Shown here one piece after another: positions 6,921 through 15,659 of a DNA stretch of 35,904 bases. Source of the DNA: Martinezella tropici (GTDB lineage: Bacteria; Pseudomonadota; Alphaproteobacteria; Rhizobiales; Rhizobiaceae); NCBI GenBank assembly GCA_000799755.1, contig JUHI01000034.1, positions 1-35,904 on the forward strand, in the 5' to 3' direction. Made by a program: the position numbers and the translations under genes. The notes beneath the pieces are model-generated. The model was not told the origin of the DNA, made no database searches, and worked only from the letters and a program-made list of their open reading frames with translations. Every line of letters begins with the position of its first letter. Position 1 is the stretch's first letter.

Positions 6921-7916
6921 ATGAATATAGCAAAGAAACTGGCGATCGGCGTTGCGCTCGCTGCAACGCTTTTCGCCGGCGCAGCAAGTGCGAAGGACAT
7001 CAAGATCGGTCTCGTGGTGAAGTCGCTGGGCAACGGCTTCTTCGAGGCCGCCAACAAAGGTGCTCAGGAAGCAGCCAAGGATCTCGGCAGCGTGCAGGTG
7101 ATCTACACCGGCCCGACCTCGACCACGGCCGAAGGCCAGATCGAAGTCATCAATTCGCTGATCGCACAGGGCGTCGATGCCATCGCGATCTCGGCGAACG
7201 ATCCCGATGCAGTCGTCCCGGCACTTAAGAAGGCGGCGCAACGTGGCATCAAGGTCATCTCCTGGGATTCAGGCGTCGCCAAGGCCGGCCGCATCCTGCA
7301 GCTGAACCCTTCGTCGAATGAATTGATCGGCAAGATGTGCCTGACGCTTGCCAAGGATCATCTCGACGGCGGCAAGGGCGACTTCGCCATCCTGTCGGCA
7401 ACAACCACCTCGACCAACCAGAACATCTGGATCGGCGAGATGAAGAAGCAGCTGAAGGACTTCCCGGGCCTCAACCTGGTCACGACGGTTTATGGTGACG
7501 ATCTCTCGGACAAGAGCTATCGTGAAGCCCAGGGCCTCCTGACCTCGCATCCGGAAGTCAAGGTCATCGTCGCCCCGACGACGGTCGGCGTGCTTGCCGC
7601 TTCGCAGGCCGTCAAGGATGCCGGCAAGATCGGCAAGGTTTATGTGACCGGTCTCGGCCTGCCGTCCGAAATGGCCGGCGCGATCAAATCAGGCGCGACG
7701 AAGGAATTCGCGATCTGGAACCCGATCGATCTCGGCTATTCTGCAACGCAGATCGCCTATCGCCTCGTCAAGGGCGAGACCGACGGCAAGCCGGGCAGCG
7801 AGATCAATGCCGGCCGCATGGGCAAGATCAAGGTGGATGCAAACGGCGAAGCCGCCATGGCCGATCCGTTCGTCTACAACGCTTCGAACATCGATCAGTT
7901 CTCCAAGGTTTTCTGA
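6921..7916 (+). CDS. rhaS: Rhamnose ABC transporter periplasmic binding protein
   Basis: RhaS is the 331-aa periplasmic receptor of the CUT2-type rhamnose importer. The start at 6921 follows GGGAGG and begins a clear signal peptide (MNIAKKLAIGVALAATLFAG, cleavage after AASA near residue 24). The mature part is a LacI/RbsB-like periplasmic-binding fold: KIGLVVKSLGNGFFEAANKG, AQGVDAIAISANDPDAV, ISWDSG, and a closing sugar-binding region. It sits between rhaR and the ATPase gene rhaT. A strong stem-loop follows its stop, which probably keeps receptor mRNA more abundant than the transporter genes downstream. Substrate assignment rests on the operon, which contains every rhamnose catabolic gene. 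Confidence 0.93.
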   Translation: MNIAKKLAIGVALAATLFAGAASAKDIKIGLVVKSLGNGFFEAANKGAQEAAKDLGSVQVIYTGPTSTTAEGQIEVINSLIAQGVDAIAISANDPDAVVPALKKAAQRGIKVISWDSGVAKAGRILQLNPSSNELIGKMCLTLAKDHLDGGKGDFAILSATTTSTNQNIWIGEMKKQLKDFPGLNLVTTVYGDDLSDKSYREAQGLLTSHPEVKVIVAPTTVGVLAASQAVKDAGKIGKVYVTGLGLPSEMAGAIKSGATKEFAIWNPIDLGYSATQIAYRLVKGETDGKPGSEINAGRMGKIKVDANGEAAMADPFVYNASNIDQFSKVF

Positions 7917-7938
7917 TCGAAGCAAGAATCCGCAGCTC

Positions 7939-7960
7939 TCCGGCGGCGACAGCCGCCGGA
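7939..7960 (+). other. Stem-loop between rhaS and rhaT
   Basis: TCCGGCGGC and GCCGCCGGA form a perfect 9-bp stem around a GACA loop, 22 bp after the rhaS stop and 30 bp before the rhaT start. No T-run follows. Such hairpins after binding-protein genes commonly protect the upstream mRNA and lower expression of the permease genes. A second example is found after the CUT1 binding-protein gene in this window. Confidence 0.65.
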
Positions 7961-7989
7961 CCTGGTTTCTCTGATCCGGTACATTGCTG

Positions 7990-9525
7990 ATGACCACAGT
8001 CCTTCAACGCTCTGTCGCGGACGCACCAGCCGCGAACAATCAGGCCATTCTGGAAATGCGTGGCATTTCCCAGATCTTTCCCGGCGTCAAAGCGCTGGAT
8101 GGCGTCAGCATTTCGCTTTACCCCGGCAAGGTCACCGCCCTGATCGGCGAGAACGGCGCGGGCAAGTCGACCCTCGTCAAGATTCTCACAGGCATCTATC
8201 GTCCGAACGAAGGCGAAATTCTCGTCGACGGCAAGCCGACGGCTTTTGCCCATGCACAGGCGGCCATCGATGCCGGCGTCACGGCCATCCATCAGGAGAC
8301 TGTGCTCTTCGATGAGCTCACCGTCGCCGAAAACATCTTTCTCGGCCACGCGCCGCGCACATCCTGGCGCACCATCGACTGGAAGAGGATGAACAGCCGC
8401 TCGAAAGAGCTCCTGCAATCGCTTGAAAGCGCAATCGATCCCACAATCCGCTTGAAGGACCTCTCCATTGCGCAGCGCCATCTCGTGGCGATCGCACGCG
8501 CCTTGTCGATCGAGGCCCGCATCGTCATCATGGACGAACCCACAGCCGCCCTCTCCCGCAAGGAGATCGATGATCTCTTCCGCATTGTCGAAGGCCTGAA
8601 GACAAAGGGCAAGGCGATCCTGTTCATCAGCCACAAGTTCGACGAACTCTATGAGATCGCCGACAATTTCGTCGTCTTCCGCGACGGCCGTGCCGTCGGC
8701 CACGGCGAGCTGAAATCAACGCCACAGGACGAGATCGTCCGCATGATGGTCGGACGCGATGTCGGCAACGCCTTTCCCAAGGGTGCGGTCGCGCTCGGCG
8801 ATACCGTTCTCGAAGTCGAAAAATACTGTCACCGAACGGAATTCCGCGATATCTCCTTCAAACTGCGTCGCGGCGAGATCCTCGGTATCTACGGCCTGAT
8901 CGGCGCCGGGCGCTCCGAGCTTTGCCAATCGCTCTTCGGTATCACCAGACCGCTCTCCGGGCGCCTTACGCTCGATGGCCGCGAAATCCAGGTGCGCTCG
9001 CCGCAGGATGCCATCGGCGCCGGTATCGTTTATGTGCCGGAAGAGCGCGGCCGCCACGGTCTGGCGCTGCCGATGCCGATCTATCAGAACATGTCGCTGC
9101 CATCGCTCGGGCGCACCTCGCGCAAAGGCTTCCTGAAGGCGGCCAACGAATTCGCTCTTGCCCGCAAATATGCCGAACGGCTCGATCTGCGCGCCGCCGC
9201 CCTTTCCGTGCCCGTCGGCACGCTGTCAGGCGGCAACCAGCAGAAGGTGGTCATCGGCAAATGGCTGGCAACGCAGCCGAAGATCATCATTCTCGACGAG
9301 CCCACCAAGGGCATCGACATCGGCTCGAAGGCAGCCGTCCATGGTTTCATCAGCGAGCTGGCGGCCGAAGGTCTCAGCATCATCATGATCTCCTCCGAAC
9401 TGCCCGAGATCATCGGCATGGCGGACCGCGTGCTTGTTATGAAAGAGGGGCTTTCGGCCGGTCTTTTCAACCGCGAGGAACTGACACCGGAAACGCTGGT
9501 ACGAGCCGCCACGGGGAATGCATAG
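7990..9525 (+). CDS. rhaT: Rhamnose ABC transporter ATPase, two fused nucleotide-binding domains
   Basis: The 511-aa protein carries two ABC domains, as is usual for CUT2 importers. The first has Walker A GENGAGKST (about 53-61), a degenerate signature (LSIAQRHL) and Walker B IVIMDEPTAAL. The second has a degenerate Walker A (LIGAGRSE), an intact LSGGNQQK signature and IIILDEPTKGID. This asymmetry is normal for RbsA/XylG-type proteins. The ATG at 7990 is preferred to a TTG two codons earlier, although neither has a strong ribosome-binding site; low initiation would fit the stem-loop upstream. The name follows the rhizobial usage; E. coli RhaT is an unrelated proton symporter. Its stop at 9525 lies 10 bp before rhaP. 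Confidence 0.93.
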   Translation: MTTVLQRSVADAPAANNQAILEMRGISQIFPGVKALDGVSISLYPGKVTALIGENGAGKSTLVKILTGIYRPNEGEILVDGKPTAFAHAQAAIDAGVTAIHQETVLFDELTVAENIFLGHAPRTSWRTIDWKRMNSRSKELLQSLESAIDPTIRLKDLSIAQRHLVAIARALSIEARIVIMDEPTAALSRKEIDDLFRIVEGLKTKGKAILFISHKFDELYEIADNFVVFRDGRAVGHGELKSTPQDEIVRMMVGRDVGNAFPKGAVALGDTVLEVEKYCHRTEFRDISFKLRRGEILGIYGLIGAGRSELCQSLFGITRPLSGRLTLDGREIQVRSPQDAIGAGIVYVPEERGRHGLALPMPIYQNMSLPSLGRTSRKGFLKAANEFALARKYAERLDLRAAALSVPVGTLSGGNQQKVVIGKWLATQPKIIILDEPTKGIDIGSKAAVHGFISELAAEGLSIIMISSELPEIIGMADRVLVMKEGLSAGLFNREELTPETLVRAATGNA

Positions 9526-9535
9526 GGAGAGCCGG

Positions 9536-10540
9536 ATGCCGCGCATCCTCAAAAGACGAGAAACACTGCTCGCCATCATCATCATCGTGATGATAGCCGG
9601 CTTCGCGACGCGTGCGGCCGGCTTTGCAGAGCCCGCCAATCTCGCCAATATCTTCAACGACACCTCGATCCTCATCATCCTGGCGCTTGCCCAGATGACC
9701 GTCATCCTGACGAAATCGATCGATCTGTCTGTCGCCGCCAACCTCGCCTTGACGGGCATGGCGGTTGCGATGCTGAACGCGGCCTATCCCGATATTCCGC
9801 TGATCGCGCTCGTCATCACGGCGATCCTGATGGGCGCGGTTCTCGGAGCCATCAATGGCTATCTCGTCTGGGCCTTGGAAATACCGCCGATCGTCGTCAC
9901 GCTCGGCACGCTGACGATCTATCGCGGCATGGCCTTCGTGCTGTCGGGCGGCGCCTGGGTCAATGCGCATCAGTTCACACCGGTCTTCCTAAACGTACCG
10001 CGCACGCCGTTTCTCGGCCTGCCTGTACTTGCCTGGATCGGCATCGTCATCGTGCTGATGATGTTTCTGGTGCTGCGCTACACACAGTTCGGCCGCTCGG
10101 CCTATGCGAGCGGCGGCAATCCGGTGGCCGCCGTGTATGCCGGCATCGACGTCGGCTGGACGCGCTTCCTCGCCTTCGTTCTCTCCGGCGCGCTCGCCGG
10201 GCTCAGCGGCTATCTCTGGGTCTCCCGCTATGCCGTTGCCTATGTCGATATCGCCAACGGCTTCGAGCTCGATAGCGTCGCCGCCTGTGTCATCGGCGGC
10301 ATTTCGATCGCAGGCGGTGTCGGCTCGGTCGCCGGCGCCGTGTTGGGTGCCCTCTTTCTTGGCGTCATCAAGAATGCCTTGCCGGTCATCGGCATCTCGC
10401 CATTCACGCAGATGGCAATCTCCGGCACCGTCATTATCCTTGCGGTCGTCTTCAACGCCCGGCGCGAACGCAATCGCGGCCGCATCATCCTTCGGGATCA
10501 GGCCGCAAAAGACACCGCCAGTGAGGGAGCAAGCGCATGA
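9536..10540 (+). CDS. rhaP: Rhamnose ABC transporter permease
   Basis: The 334-aa inner-membrane protein has about ten hydrophobic segments and the CUT2/RbsC permease pattern: ILALAQMTVILTKSIDLSV, GAINGYLVW, PPIVVTLGTL, GRSAYASGGNPVAA, and the glycine-rich VIGGISIAGGVGSVAGAVLG. I chose the ATG at 9536, preceded by GGGAG; an in-frame ATG at 9518 would overlap the end of rhaT. It ends with ATGA overlapping rhaQ, so the two permeases are translationally coupled and probably form a heterodimer. Confidence 0.92.
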   Translation: MPRILKRRETLLAIIIIVMIAGFATRAAGFAEPANLANIFNDTSILIILALAQMTVILTKSIDLSVAANLALTGMAVAMLNAAYPDIPLIALVITAILMGAVLGAINGYLVWALEIPPIVVTLGTLTIYRGMAFVLSGGAWVNAHQFTPVFLNVPRTPFLGLPVLAWIGIVIVLMMFLVLRYTQFGRSAYASGGNPVAAVYAGIDVGWTRFLAFVLSGALAGLSGYLWVSRYAVAYVDIANGFELDSVAACVIGGISIAGGVGSVAGAVLGALFLGVIKNALPVIGISPFTQMAISGTVIILAVVFNARRERNRGRIILRDQAAKDTASEGASA

Positions 10541-11553
10541 GCAACGCTTCGCAAGCGGCAACGGCGGAAAAGCGCGTTATTCCGGATCGCCTCGGCACTC
10601 CTCTCAAGCGCATCCTGTCGAGCTGGGAAACGCTGCTCTTCGGCGTCGCGGTCGCGATCTTCATTTTCAATTCGCTAGCCTCGCCCTATTTCCTCGATCC
10701 CTACAATCTCTCGGACGCGACCTTCAACTTCACCGAAAAGGCAATGATCGCCTTTGCCATGGCGCTGCTTGTCATATCAGGTGAAATCGACCTGTCGGTC
10801 GCAGCCATCATCGCGCTGGCCTCGACAGCCATGGGCGCCGCTGCGCAAGTCGGCGTCGACACGCCCGGCCTCGTCGCGATCGGCATCGGCGTCGGTCTGG
10901 TCTGCGGCATCTTCAACGGCTTCCTCGTCTCCGTGATGAAGCTACCGTCGATCGTCGTCACCATCGGCACGATGAGCCTGTTTCGCGGCATCTCCTACAT
11001 CGTGCTTGGCGACCAGGCTTACGGCAACTATCCCGACAGTTTCGCCTATTTCGGCCAAGGCTACGTCGTCTGGGTCTTCTCGTTCGAATTCGTGCTGTTC
11101 ATCGTGCTGGCGATCGCCTTTGCGATCCTGCTGCATGCGACAAATTTCGGCCGGCAGATCTATACGATCGGCAACAATGATTTTGCTGCACGCTTCTCCG
11201 GCATTCCGGTCGAACGGGTGAAATTCATCCTGTTTCTTCTGACCGGCATCATGAGCGGCATTGCCGCCGTCTGCCTCACCTCGCGCCTCGGCTCAACGCG
11301 TCCCTCGATCGCGCTCGGCTGGGAGCTGGAGGTGGTGACCATGGTCGTGCTCGGTGGTGTCTCGATCCTCGGCGGCTCGGGCACGATCGGCGGCGTCGTC
11401 CTTGCCGCCTTCGTGATGGGCCTCGTCACCTTCGGCCTCGGCCTTCTCAACGTTCCGGGCATCGTCATGTCGATCTTCATCGGCCTCCTTCTCATCATCA
11501 CCATCGCGCTGCCGATCGTCGCCCGGCGCATCAGGACCATGAGCTCCAAATGA
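10537..11553 (+). CDS. rhaQ: Rhamnose ABC transporter permease, second subunit
   Basis: This 338-aa CUT2 permease is paralogous to its neighbour RhaP. It shares LVISGEIDLSVAAIIALAS, LPSIVVTIGTMSLFRG, GRQIYTIGNNDFAARFSGI and VVLGGVSILGGSGTIGGV, with about nine or ten membrane spans. Start and stop overlap rhaP and rhaU respectively by four bases (ATGA at both junctions), showing tight coupling within rhaTPQUK. Two different permease genes are characteristic of the rhizobial rhamnose importer, whereas many CUT2 systems use one permease as a homodimer. Confidence 0.92.
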   Translation: MSNASQAATAEKRVIPDRLGTPLKRILSSWETLLFGVAVAIFIFNSLASPYFLDPYNLSDATFNFTEKAMIAFAMALLVISGEIDLSVAAIIALASTAMGAAAQVGVDTPGLVAIGIGVGLVCGIFNGFLVSVMKLPSIVVTIGTMSLFRGISYIVLGDQAYGNYPDSFAYFGQGYVVWVFSFEFVLFIVLAIAFAILLHATNFGRQIYTIGNNDFAARFSGIPVERVKFILFLLTGIMSGIAAVCLTSRLGSTRPSIALGWELEVVTMVVLGGVSILGGSGTIGGVVLAAFVMGLVTFGLGLLNVPGIVMSIFIGLLLIITIALPIVARRIRTMSSK

Positions 11554-11876
11554 CCGCTGCTCTCGAACGCCACGCCTTCAAGATGACGCTCAATCCGGGC
11601 ATGGAGGCGGAATACCGGAAGCGGCATGACGAAATCTGGCCTGAGCTTGTGGATCTGCTGCATCAGGCCGGCGTCAGGGACTATTCCATCCATCTCGACC
11701 GCGAAACGAACACGCTATTCGGCGTGCTGACGCGACCGACGGATAACACCATGGCGAGCCTGCCCGATCATCCCGTCATGAAGAAATGGTGGGTGCACAT
11801 GGCCGATATCATGGCGACCAATCCCGACAATTCGCCGGTTCAGAGCGATCTCGTCTCGGTCTTCCATCTGCCATGA
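11550..11876 (+). CDS. rhaU: L-rhamnose mutarotase
   Basis: RhaU interconverts the alpha and beta anomers of L-rhamnose so that the isomerase receives its preferred form. The 108-aa protein is full length for the RhaM/RhaU family. It carries the YRKRHDEIWPEL block with Tyr22 and His26, matching the catalytic Tyr/His pair of E. coli RhaM (Tyr18/His22). It also has IHLDRETNTLFGVL, MKKWWVHMADIM and the C-terminal NPDNSPVQSDLVSVFHLP. Both ends overlap neighbouring genes by four bases. Confidence 0.95.
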   Translation: MTAALERHAFKMTLNPGMEAEYRKRHDEIWPELVDLLHQAGVRDYSIHLDRETNTLFGVLTRPTDNTMASLPDHPVMKKWWVHMADIMATNPDNSPVQSDLVSVFHLP

Positions 11877-13258
11877 GCGCGACCCAAGCCTATCGCCATA
11901 TCGCCGTGATCGACATCGGCAAGACCAACGCCAAGGTCGTCGTGCTCGATGCGAGCACAGGCAGCGAAATCGCCGTCTTCAAGACGAGCAACAGCGTCCT
12001 GAAGACCGAGCCCTACCCGCATTACGACATCGAAAGACTCTGGCATTTCATCATCGAGGCGCTGAAGGATTTCGCAGCCGTGCCCGGCTTCGATGCGATC
12101 TCAATCACCACGCACGGCGCCTCGGCGGTGCTGCTCGATGCCAGGGGCGACCTTGCGCTGCAGGTTCTCGATTACGAGCACATCTATCCCCAGGCGGTTC
12201 AGGAAGCCTATGGGCAATTGCGCCCGGTCTTTGCCGAAACCTTTTCGCCGCAGCTGTCGGGCGGTCTGAATGTTGGCGCGCAGATCCACTATCAGCAAAG
12301 CATCTTCCCGGCGGAGTTTACCCGCGTCGCGACGATCCTGACCTATCCGCAATATTGGGCATTTCGCCTCACGGGAATTGCCGCCAACGAGGTGACCTCG
12401 CTCGGCTGCCACACGGATCTCTGGAACCCAACGACGCAAAACTATTCGTCTCTGGTCGATACCCTCGGCATTCGCGGGCTGATGGCGCCGGTGCGCTCGG
12501 CTTTCGATGCCCTCGGGCCGGTACTGCCGGTGCTTGCGGTCGATATGAGCCTCACGAAATCCATACCTGTCTATTGCGGCATCCATGATTCCAACGCCTC
12601 GCTTCTGCCGCATCTGGTCGAGAACGAAGCGCCTTTCGCCGTGGTCTCGACCGGGACATGGGTGATCAGTTTCGGCGTGGGCGGCGATCTCGAACATCTC
12701 GACCCCGCACGCGACACTCTTGCCAATGTCGATGCTTATGGCCGCGCCGTGCCGTCTTCCCGCTTCATGGGCGGCCGCGAGTTCGAGCTTCTGGCGGCGG
12801 AAATCGGCGCGGCAACTCCCGAAGCAGTCGAAGCGGCGCTGGAGCCGGCAATCGGCAAGGGCCTCATGCTTCTACCAAACGTCGTTGAAGGTTCTGGCCC
12901 TTTTCCCGGCAGCAAGCGGCGCTGGATCGCGGATAGCGCCGCGAACAATGCCGAGCGCCTTGCCGCCGTCAGCCTCTATCTCGCGCTCATGACCGAAGCC
13001 TGTCTCGGCCTGATCAGCGCCAGGGGTCCGATTTTCGTCGAGGGGCCCTTCGCGCTCAACCGCGCCTACCTCAAAGCCCTGTCAACCGCAACGAACAGCG
13101 ACGTCATCGCGCTGGCCGGCTCGACGGGCACCAGCCAGGGTGCCGCCTTGCTGGCGGGGATACGCCCTGCCACCGCGGCGGAAAACTTGCCGGTTCGCGC
13201 CGAGCTGGCAGGGCTGAGCCGCTATCGGCAGGCCTGGCGCGAGGCTTTGATCTCCTAA
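11873..13258 (+). CDS. rhaK: Rhamnulokinase-type sugar kinase (FGGY family)
   Basis: The 461-aa protein has the FGGY N-terminal phosphate loop IAVIDIGKTNAKVVVLD (about 10-26). A central CGIHDSNASLLPHL segment with the likely catalytic Asp follows, then the C-terminal ATP-binding GTWVISF and GGREFE blocks. RhaK phosphorylates rhamnulose to rhamnulose-1-phosphate for RhaD. In R. leguminosarum the kinase is also required for rhamnose uptake by the ABC transporter, so it may act as a transport component. I chose the ATG at 11873, which overlaps the rhaU stop (ATGA) and lies just before the phosphate loop. Its stop overlaps by four bases the end of the convergent phosphotransferase gene, leaving no room for a separate terminator. 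Confidence 0.93.
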   Translation: MSATQAYRHIAVIDIGKTNAKVVVLDASTGSEIAVFKTSNSVLKTEPYPHYDIERLWHFIIEALKDFAAVPGFDAISITTHGASAVLLDARGDLALQVLDYEHIYPQAVQEAYGQLRPVFAETFSPQLSGGLNVGAQIHYQQSIFPAEFTRVATILTYPQYWAFRLTGIAANEVTSLGCHTDLWNPTTQNYSSLVDTLGIRGLMAPVRSAFDALGPVLPVLAVDMSLTKSIPVYCGIHDSNASLLPHLVENEAPFAVVSTGTWVISFGVGGDLEHLDPARDTLANVDAYGRAVPSSRFMGGREFELLAAEIGAATPEAVEAALEPAIGKGLMLLPNVVEGSGPFPGSKRRWIADSAANNAERLAAVSLYLALMTEACLGLISARGPIFVEGPFALNRAYLKALSTATNSDVIALAGSTGTSQGAALLAGIRPATAAENLPVRAELAGLSRYRQAWREALIS

Positions 13259-14079
13259 AGCCCGGTCGCGGATAGTTCCGCAGCTGCGATTTCGGCAACG
13301 TCAAGCGTTGGCTCGACGTGCTCGTCCTCGCCATCTTCGATCAACCAGGCGGCAGAGAGACCGGCCCAGGCAATGATCCATTGCAGCAGGCGTCCGCGCT
13401 CCATCTGCGCCGCCTCGGCAACGACTGCCGCCTGCCGCGCAAGGCGGCCGGGAGATGTGGCGATACCTTTGTCAGGATTGCAGAAGAGATTGGCGTAGTC
13501 GAAGCCGCGCTCACCCACGAGCCCCTTCGGATCGATCGCAAGCCAGCCGCGCTCCCCAAAGTCCAGAATATTGCCGTGATGGATGTCGCCATGCAGGGCC
13601 ACGACATCGCGGGGTTCCGACAGCAGTTTGCGGGCCGTGACTGCAGACAGCACGAAAGTCCCACCCTCGCAATGAGCCATGGCTTCAAGCGAACGAAACC
13701 GGTGAACCAGAGGAATCAAACTTGGTAGGGAGGTCCCGCGTGACGCATGGAGCCCCACAACGGCTTTGCAGATGATGCGGCTTGCCTCGTCATCCCCGCC
13801 ATTCCCTACCATCTCGATGAGAGAACGGGGACCTGTTGCCCGCTCGAGCAGGATGGCCTCGTCTGCATGCTCGAGAACGCGCGCAGCACCAATACCATTC
13901 CACCAGACCATAAGCTCTGCGCCCGATTTCTCTTCCGGCGAGACCGCGATCTTCAGCATCGCCGGCTCGCCATCCCGACGCACGGGAAAGAGCCGGCTGG
14001 AATGCGTCACGATCGGAACACCATCGGGGATCAGTCGCCAGAGGTCAAAGTAGGCTTTCGAATTGTCATACTCATTCAC
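13255..14079 (-). CDS. APH(6)-like aminoglycoside/hydroxyurea kinase family protein
   Basis: The 274-aa protein matches the APH_6_hur (StrB-like) family. It has the Brenner motif HGDIHHGN with Asp165 and Asn170, followed by WLAIDPKGLVGERGFDYANLF holding the metal-binding Asp183. Members phosphorylate streptomycin at position 6 or are linked to hydroxyurea tolerance. Chromosomal rhizobial copies are usually uncharacterised, so drug resistance is possible but not shown. The length is normal for the family. The gene is convergent with rhaK and shares four bases at the stops (13255-13258). No partner gene is nearby, so it is probably monocistronic. Confidence 0.8.
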   Translation of the reverse strand: MNEYDNSKAYFDLWRLIPDGVPIVTHSSRLFPVRRDGEPAMLKIAVSPEEKSGAELMVWWNGIGAARVLEHADEAILLERATGPRSLIEMVGNGGDDEASRIICKAVVGLHASRGTSLPSLIPLVHRFRSLEAMAHCEGGTFVLSAVTARKLLSEPRDVVALHGDIHHGNILDFGERGWLAIDPKGLVGERGFDYANLFCNPDKGIATSPGRLARQAAVVAEAAQMERGRLLQWIIAWAGLSAAWLIEDGEDEHVEPTLDVAEIAAAELSATGL

Positions 14080-14477
14080 GCGGTATTCATCTCCTCGGCA
14101 TGTGTCGCGCCATGAGAGGCGCCATGCTTATGTGGGTCAGCGGCGTGGAAACTTCCACTTCCAGATTGGCATTGCCCTATCGCATATCACCGCAAGGCTG
14201 GTGGCGACCACGCAACAACTATCCCTCGTCAAAATTTTCGAAAAATCGTCAAAATTGTCTTCGCAGCGGTTATTTTCTTGCGGAATCGTCGCAATATTCC
14301 TACAGAAAATACCCTCATGAGCGCTTTCGAGATCAAAAAAATGTCCGAAGGCAATCATCGGCTTCGATATAGGTTCTGTCTTCTCCAAGAGAACGCCTCA
14401 CGGCAGTTTGCGCGTCGAGACAGGCTATTGCGGGCGGGTTCAAAGGGCGCTGCCGCGCTCATCCAAGGAGAGCAAAC
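14080..14477. other. Intergenic region upstream of the solitary livK-like gene
   Basis: This 398-bp divergent spacer holds no convincing gene. TCGTCAAAATT occurs twice, at 14226-14236 and 14246-14256, exactly 20 bp apart on the same face of the helix, and could be a regulator site. The centre is AT-rich compared with its surroundings and is the most likely promoter region for the binding-protein gene. That would leave a leader of roughly 150-200 nt ending in AAGGAGAG before the ATG. I see no riboswitch or tRNA. Confidence 0.4.
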
Positions 14478-15584
14478 ATGAGTCTGAAGACATTGACGGC
14501 CGCGACCTTCGTCGCTTCGCTGGCCTTCGCACCTCTCGCGCATGCGGACATCACCATCGGCCTCATCGCGCCGCTGACCGGCCCGGTCGCGGCCTATGGC
14601 GAGCAGGTCAAGAATGGCGCGCAGACCGCCATCGACGAAATCAACAAGAGCGGCGGCGTTCTCGGCCAGAAGCTCGTTCTGAAGCTCGGCGATGACGCCG
14701 GCGATCCGAAGCAGGGCGTATCCGTCGCCAACGGCTTTGTCGGCGACAGCATCCGCTTTGTTGTCGGCCCGGTCACTTCTGGCGTTGCCATTCCGGTTTC
14801 CGACGCGCTGGCCGAAAACGGCATCCTGATGGTCACGCCGACCGCGACTGCACCGGACCTGACCAATCGCGGCCTGACCAACGTTTTCCGTACTTGCGGC
14901 CGTGATGACCAGCAGGCCGTCGTTGCCGGCGAATATGTCGTGAAAAACTTCAAGGACAAGAAGATCGCGATCCTCAACGACAAGGGCGCTTACGGCAAGG
15001 GCCTGGCCGATGCCTTCAAGGCAGCGATCAACAAGGGCGGCATCACCGAAGTCGTCAACGACTCGCTGACCCCCGGCGAAAAGGACTACAGCGCCCTGAC
15101 GGCAAAGCTGAAGCAGGCTGGCGTCGAAGTCATCTACTTCGGCGGTTACCACCCGGAAGCAGGCTTGCTGGCTCGCCAGTTGCACGACATCTCCGTCAAG
15201 GCGCAGATCATCGGTGGCGACGGCCTGTCCAACACCGAATATTGGGCAATCGCCAACGATTCGGCTGCCGGTACGCTCTTCACCAACGCATCCGACGCTC
15301 TGAAGAACCCGGATTCGCAGGGCGCGGTTGCCGCTCTCAAGGCACGCAACATCCCGGCTGAAGCCTTCACGCTGAATGCTTATGCTGCCGTGCAGGTTCT
15401 GAAGGCCGGCATCGAAAAGGCCGGCAAGGCGGATGACGCCGAAGCCGTCGGCGCAGCTCTCAAGAAGGGCGAACCGATCGACACCGCCATCGGCAAAGTC
15501 ACCTATGGCGAAACCGGCGACCTGACTTCGCAGAGCTTCTCGCTCTACAAGTGGGAAGGCGGCAAGATCGTTTCGGCTGAGTAA
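14478..15584 (+). CDS. Branched-chain amino-acid ABC transporter binding protein (LivK/BraC-like), solitary
   Basis: The 368-aa periplasmic protein has a signal peptide (MSLKTLTAATFVASLAFAPL, cleavage after AHA near residue 23). The Peripla_BP_6 fold follows: DITIGLIAPLTGPVAAYGEQ, GAQTAIDEINKSGGVLG, LVLKLGDDAGDP, FVVGPVTSGVAIP, and FGGYHPEAGLLARQ. LivK/BraC proteins deliver leucine, isoleucine, valine and often alanine or GABA to the LivHMGF/BraDEFG membrane complex. No such permease or ATPase genes lie nearby, so it probably serves a transporter encoded elsewhere, as orphan BraC proteins do in R. leguminosarum. AAGGAGAG precedes the start and an intrinsic terminator follows, so it is monocistronic. 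Its strongly biased codons suggest high expression. Confidence 0.9.
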   Translation: MSLKTLTAATFVASLAFAPLAHADITIGLIAPLTGPVAAYGEQVKNGAQTAIDEINKSGGVLGQKLVLKLGDDAGDPKQGVSVANGFVGDSIRFVVGPVTSGVAIPVSDALAENGILMVTPTATAPDLTNRGLTNVFRTCGRDDQQAVVAGEYVVKNFKDKKIAILNDKGAYGKGLADAFKAAINKGGITEVVNDSLTPGEKDYSALTAKLKQAGVEVIYFGGYHPEAGLLARQLHDISVKAQIIGGDGLSNTEYWAIANDSAAGTLFTNASDALKNPDSQGAVAALKARNIPAEAFTLNAYAAVQVLKAGIEKAGKADDAEAVGAALKKGEPIDTAIGKVTYGETGDLTSQSFSLYKWEGGKIVSAE

Positions 15585-15610
15585 GCCTTGACGTCATCAC
15601 TTTGAAAGAG

Positions 15611-15640
15611 AACCGGGCCACTCGCTGGCCCGGTTTTTTC
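15611..15640 (+). terminator. Rho-independent terminator of the livK-like gene
   Basis: AACCGGGCCA and TGGCCCGGTT form a perfect 10-bp stem around a 5-base loop (CTCGC), followed directly by a run of T residues. It begins 26 bp after the stop codon at 15584. It is the most canonical terminator in the window. Confidence 0.9.
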
Positions 15641-15659
15641 TTTCCGCTATCGAGAGTAA

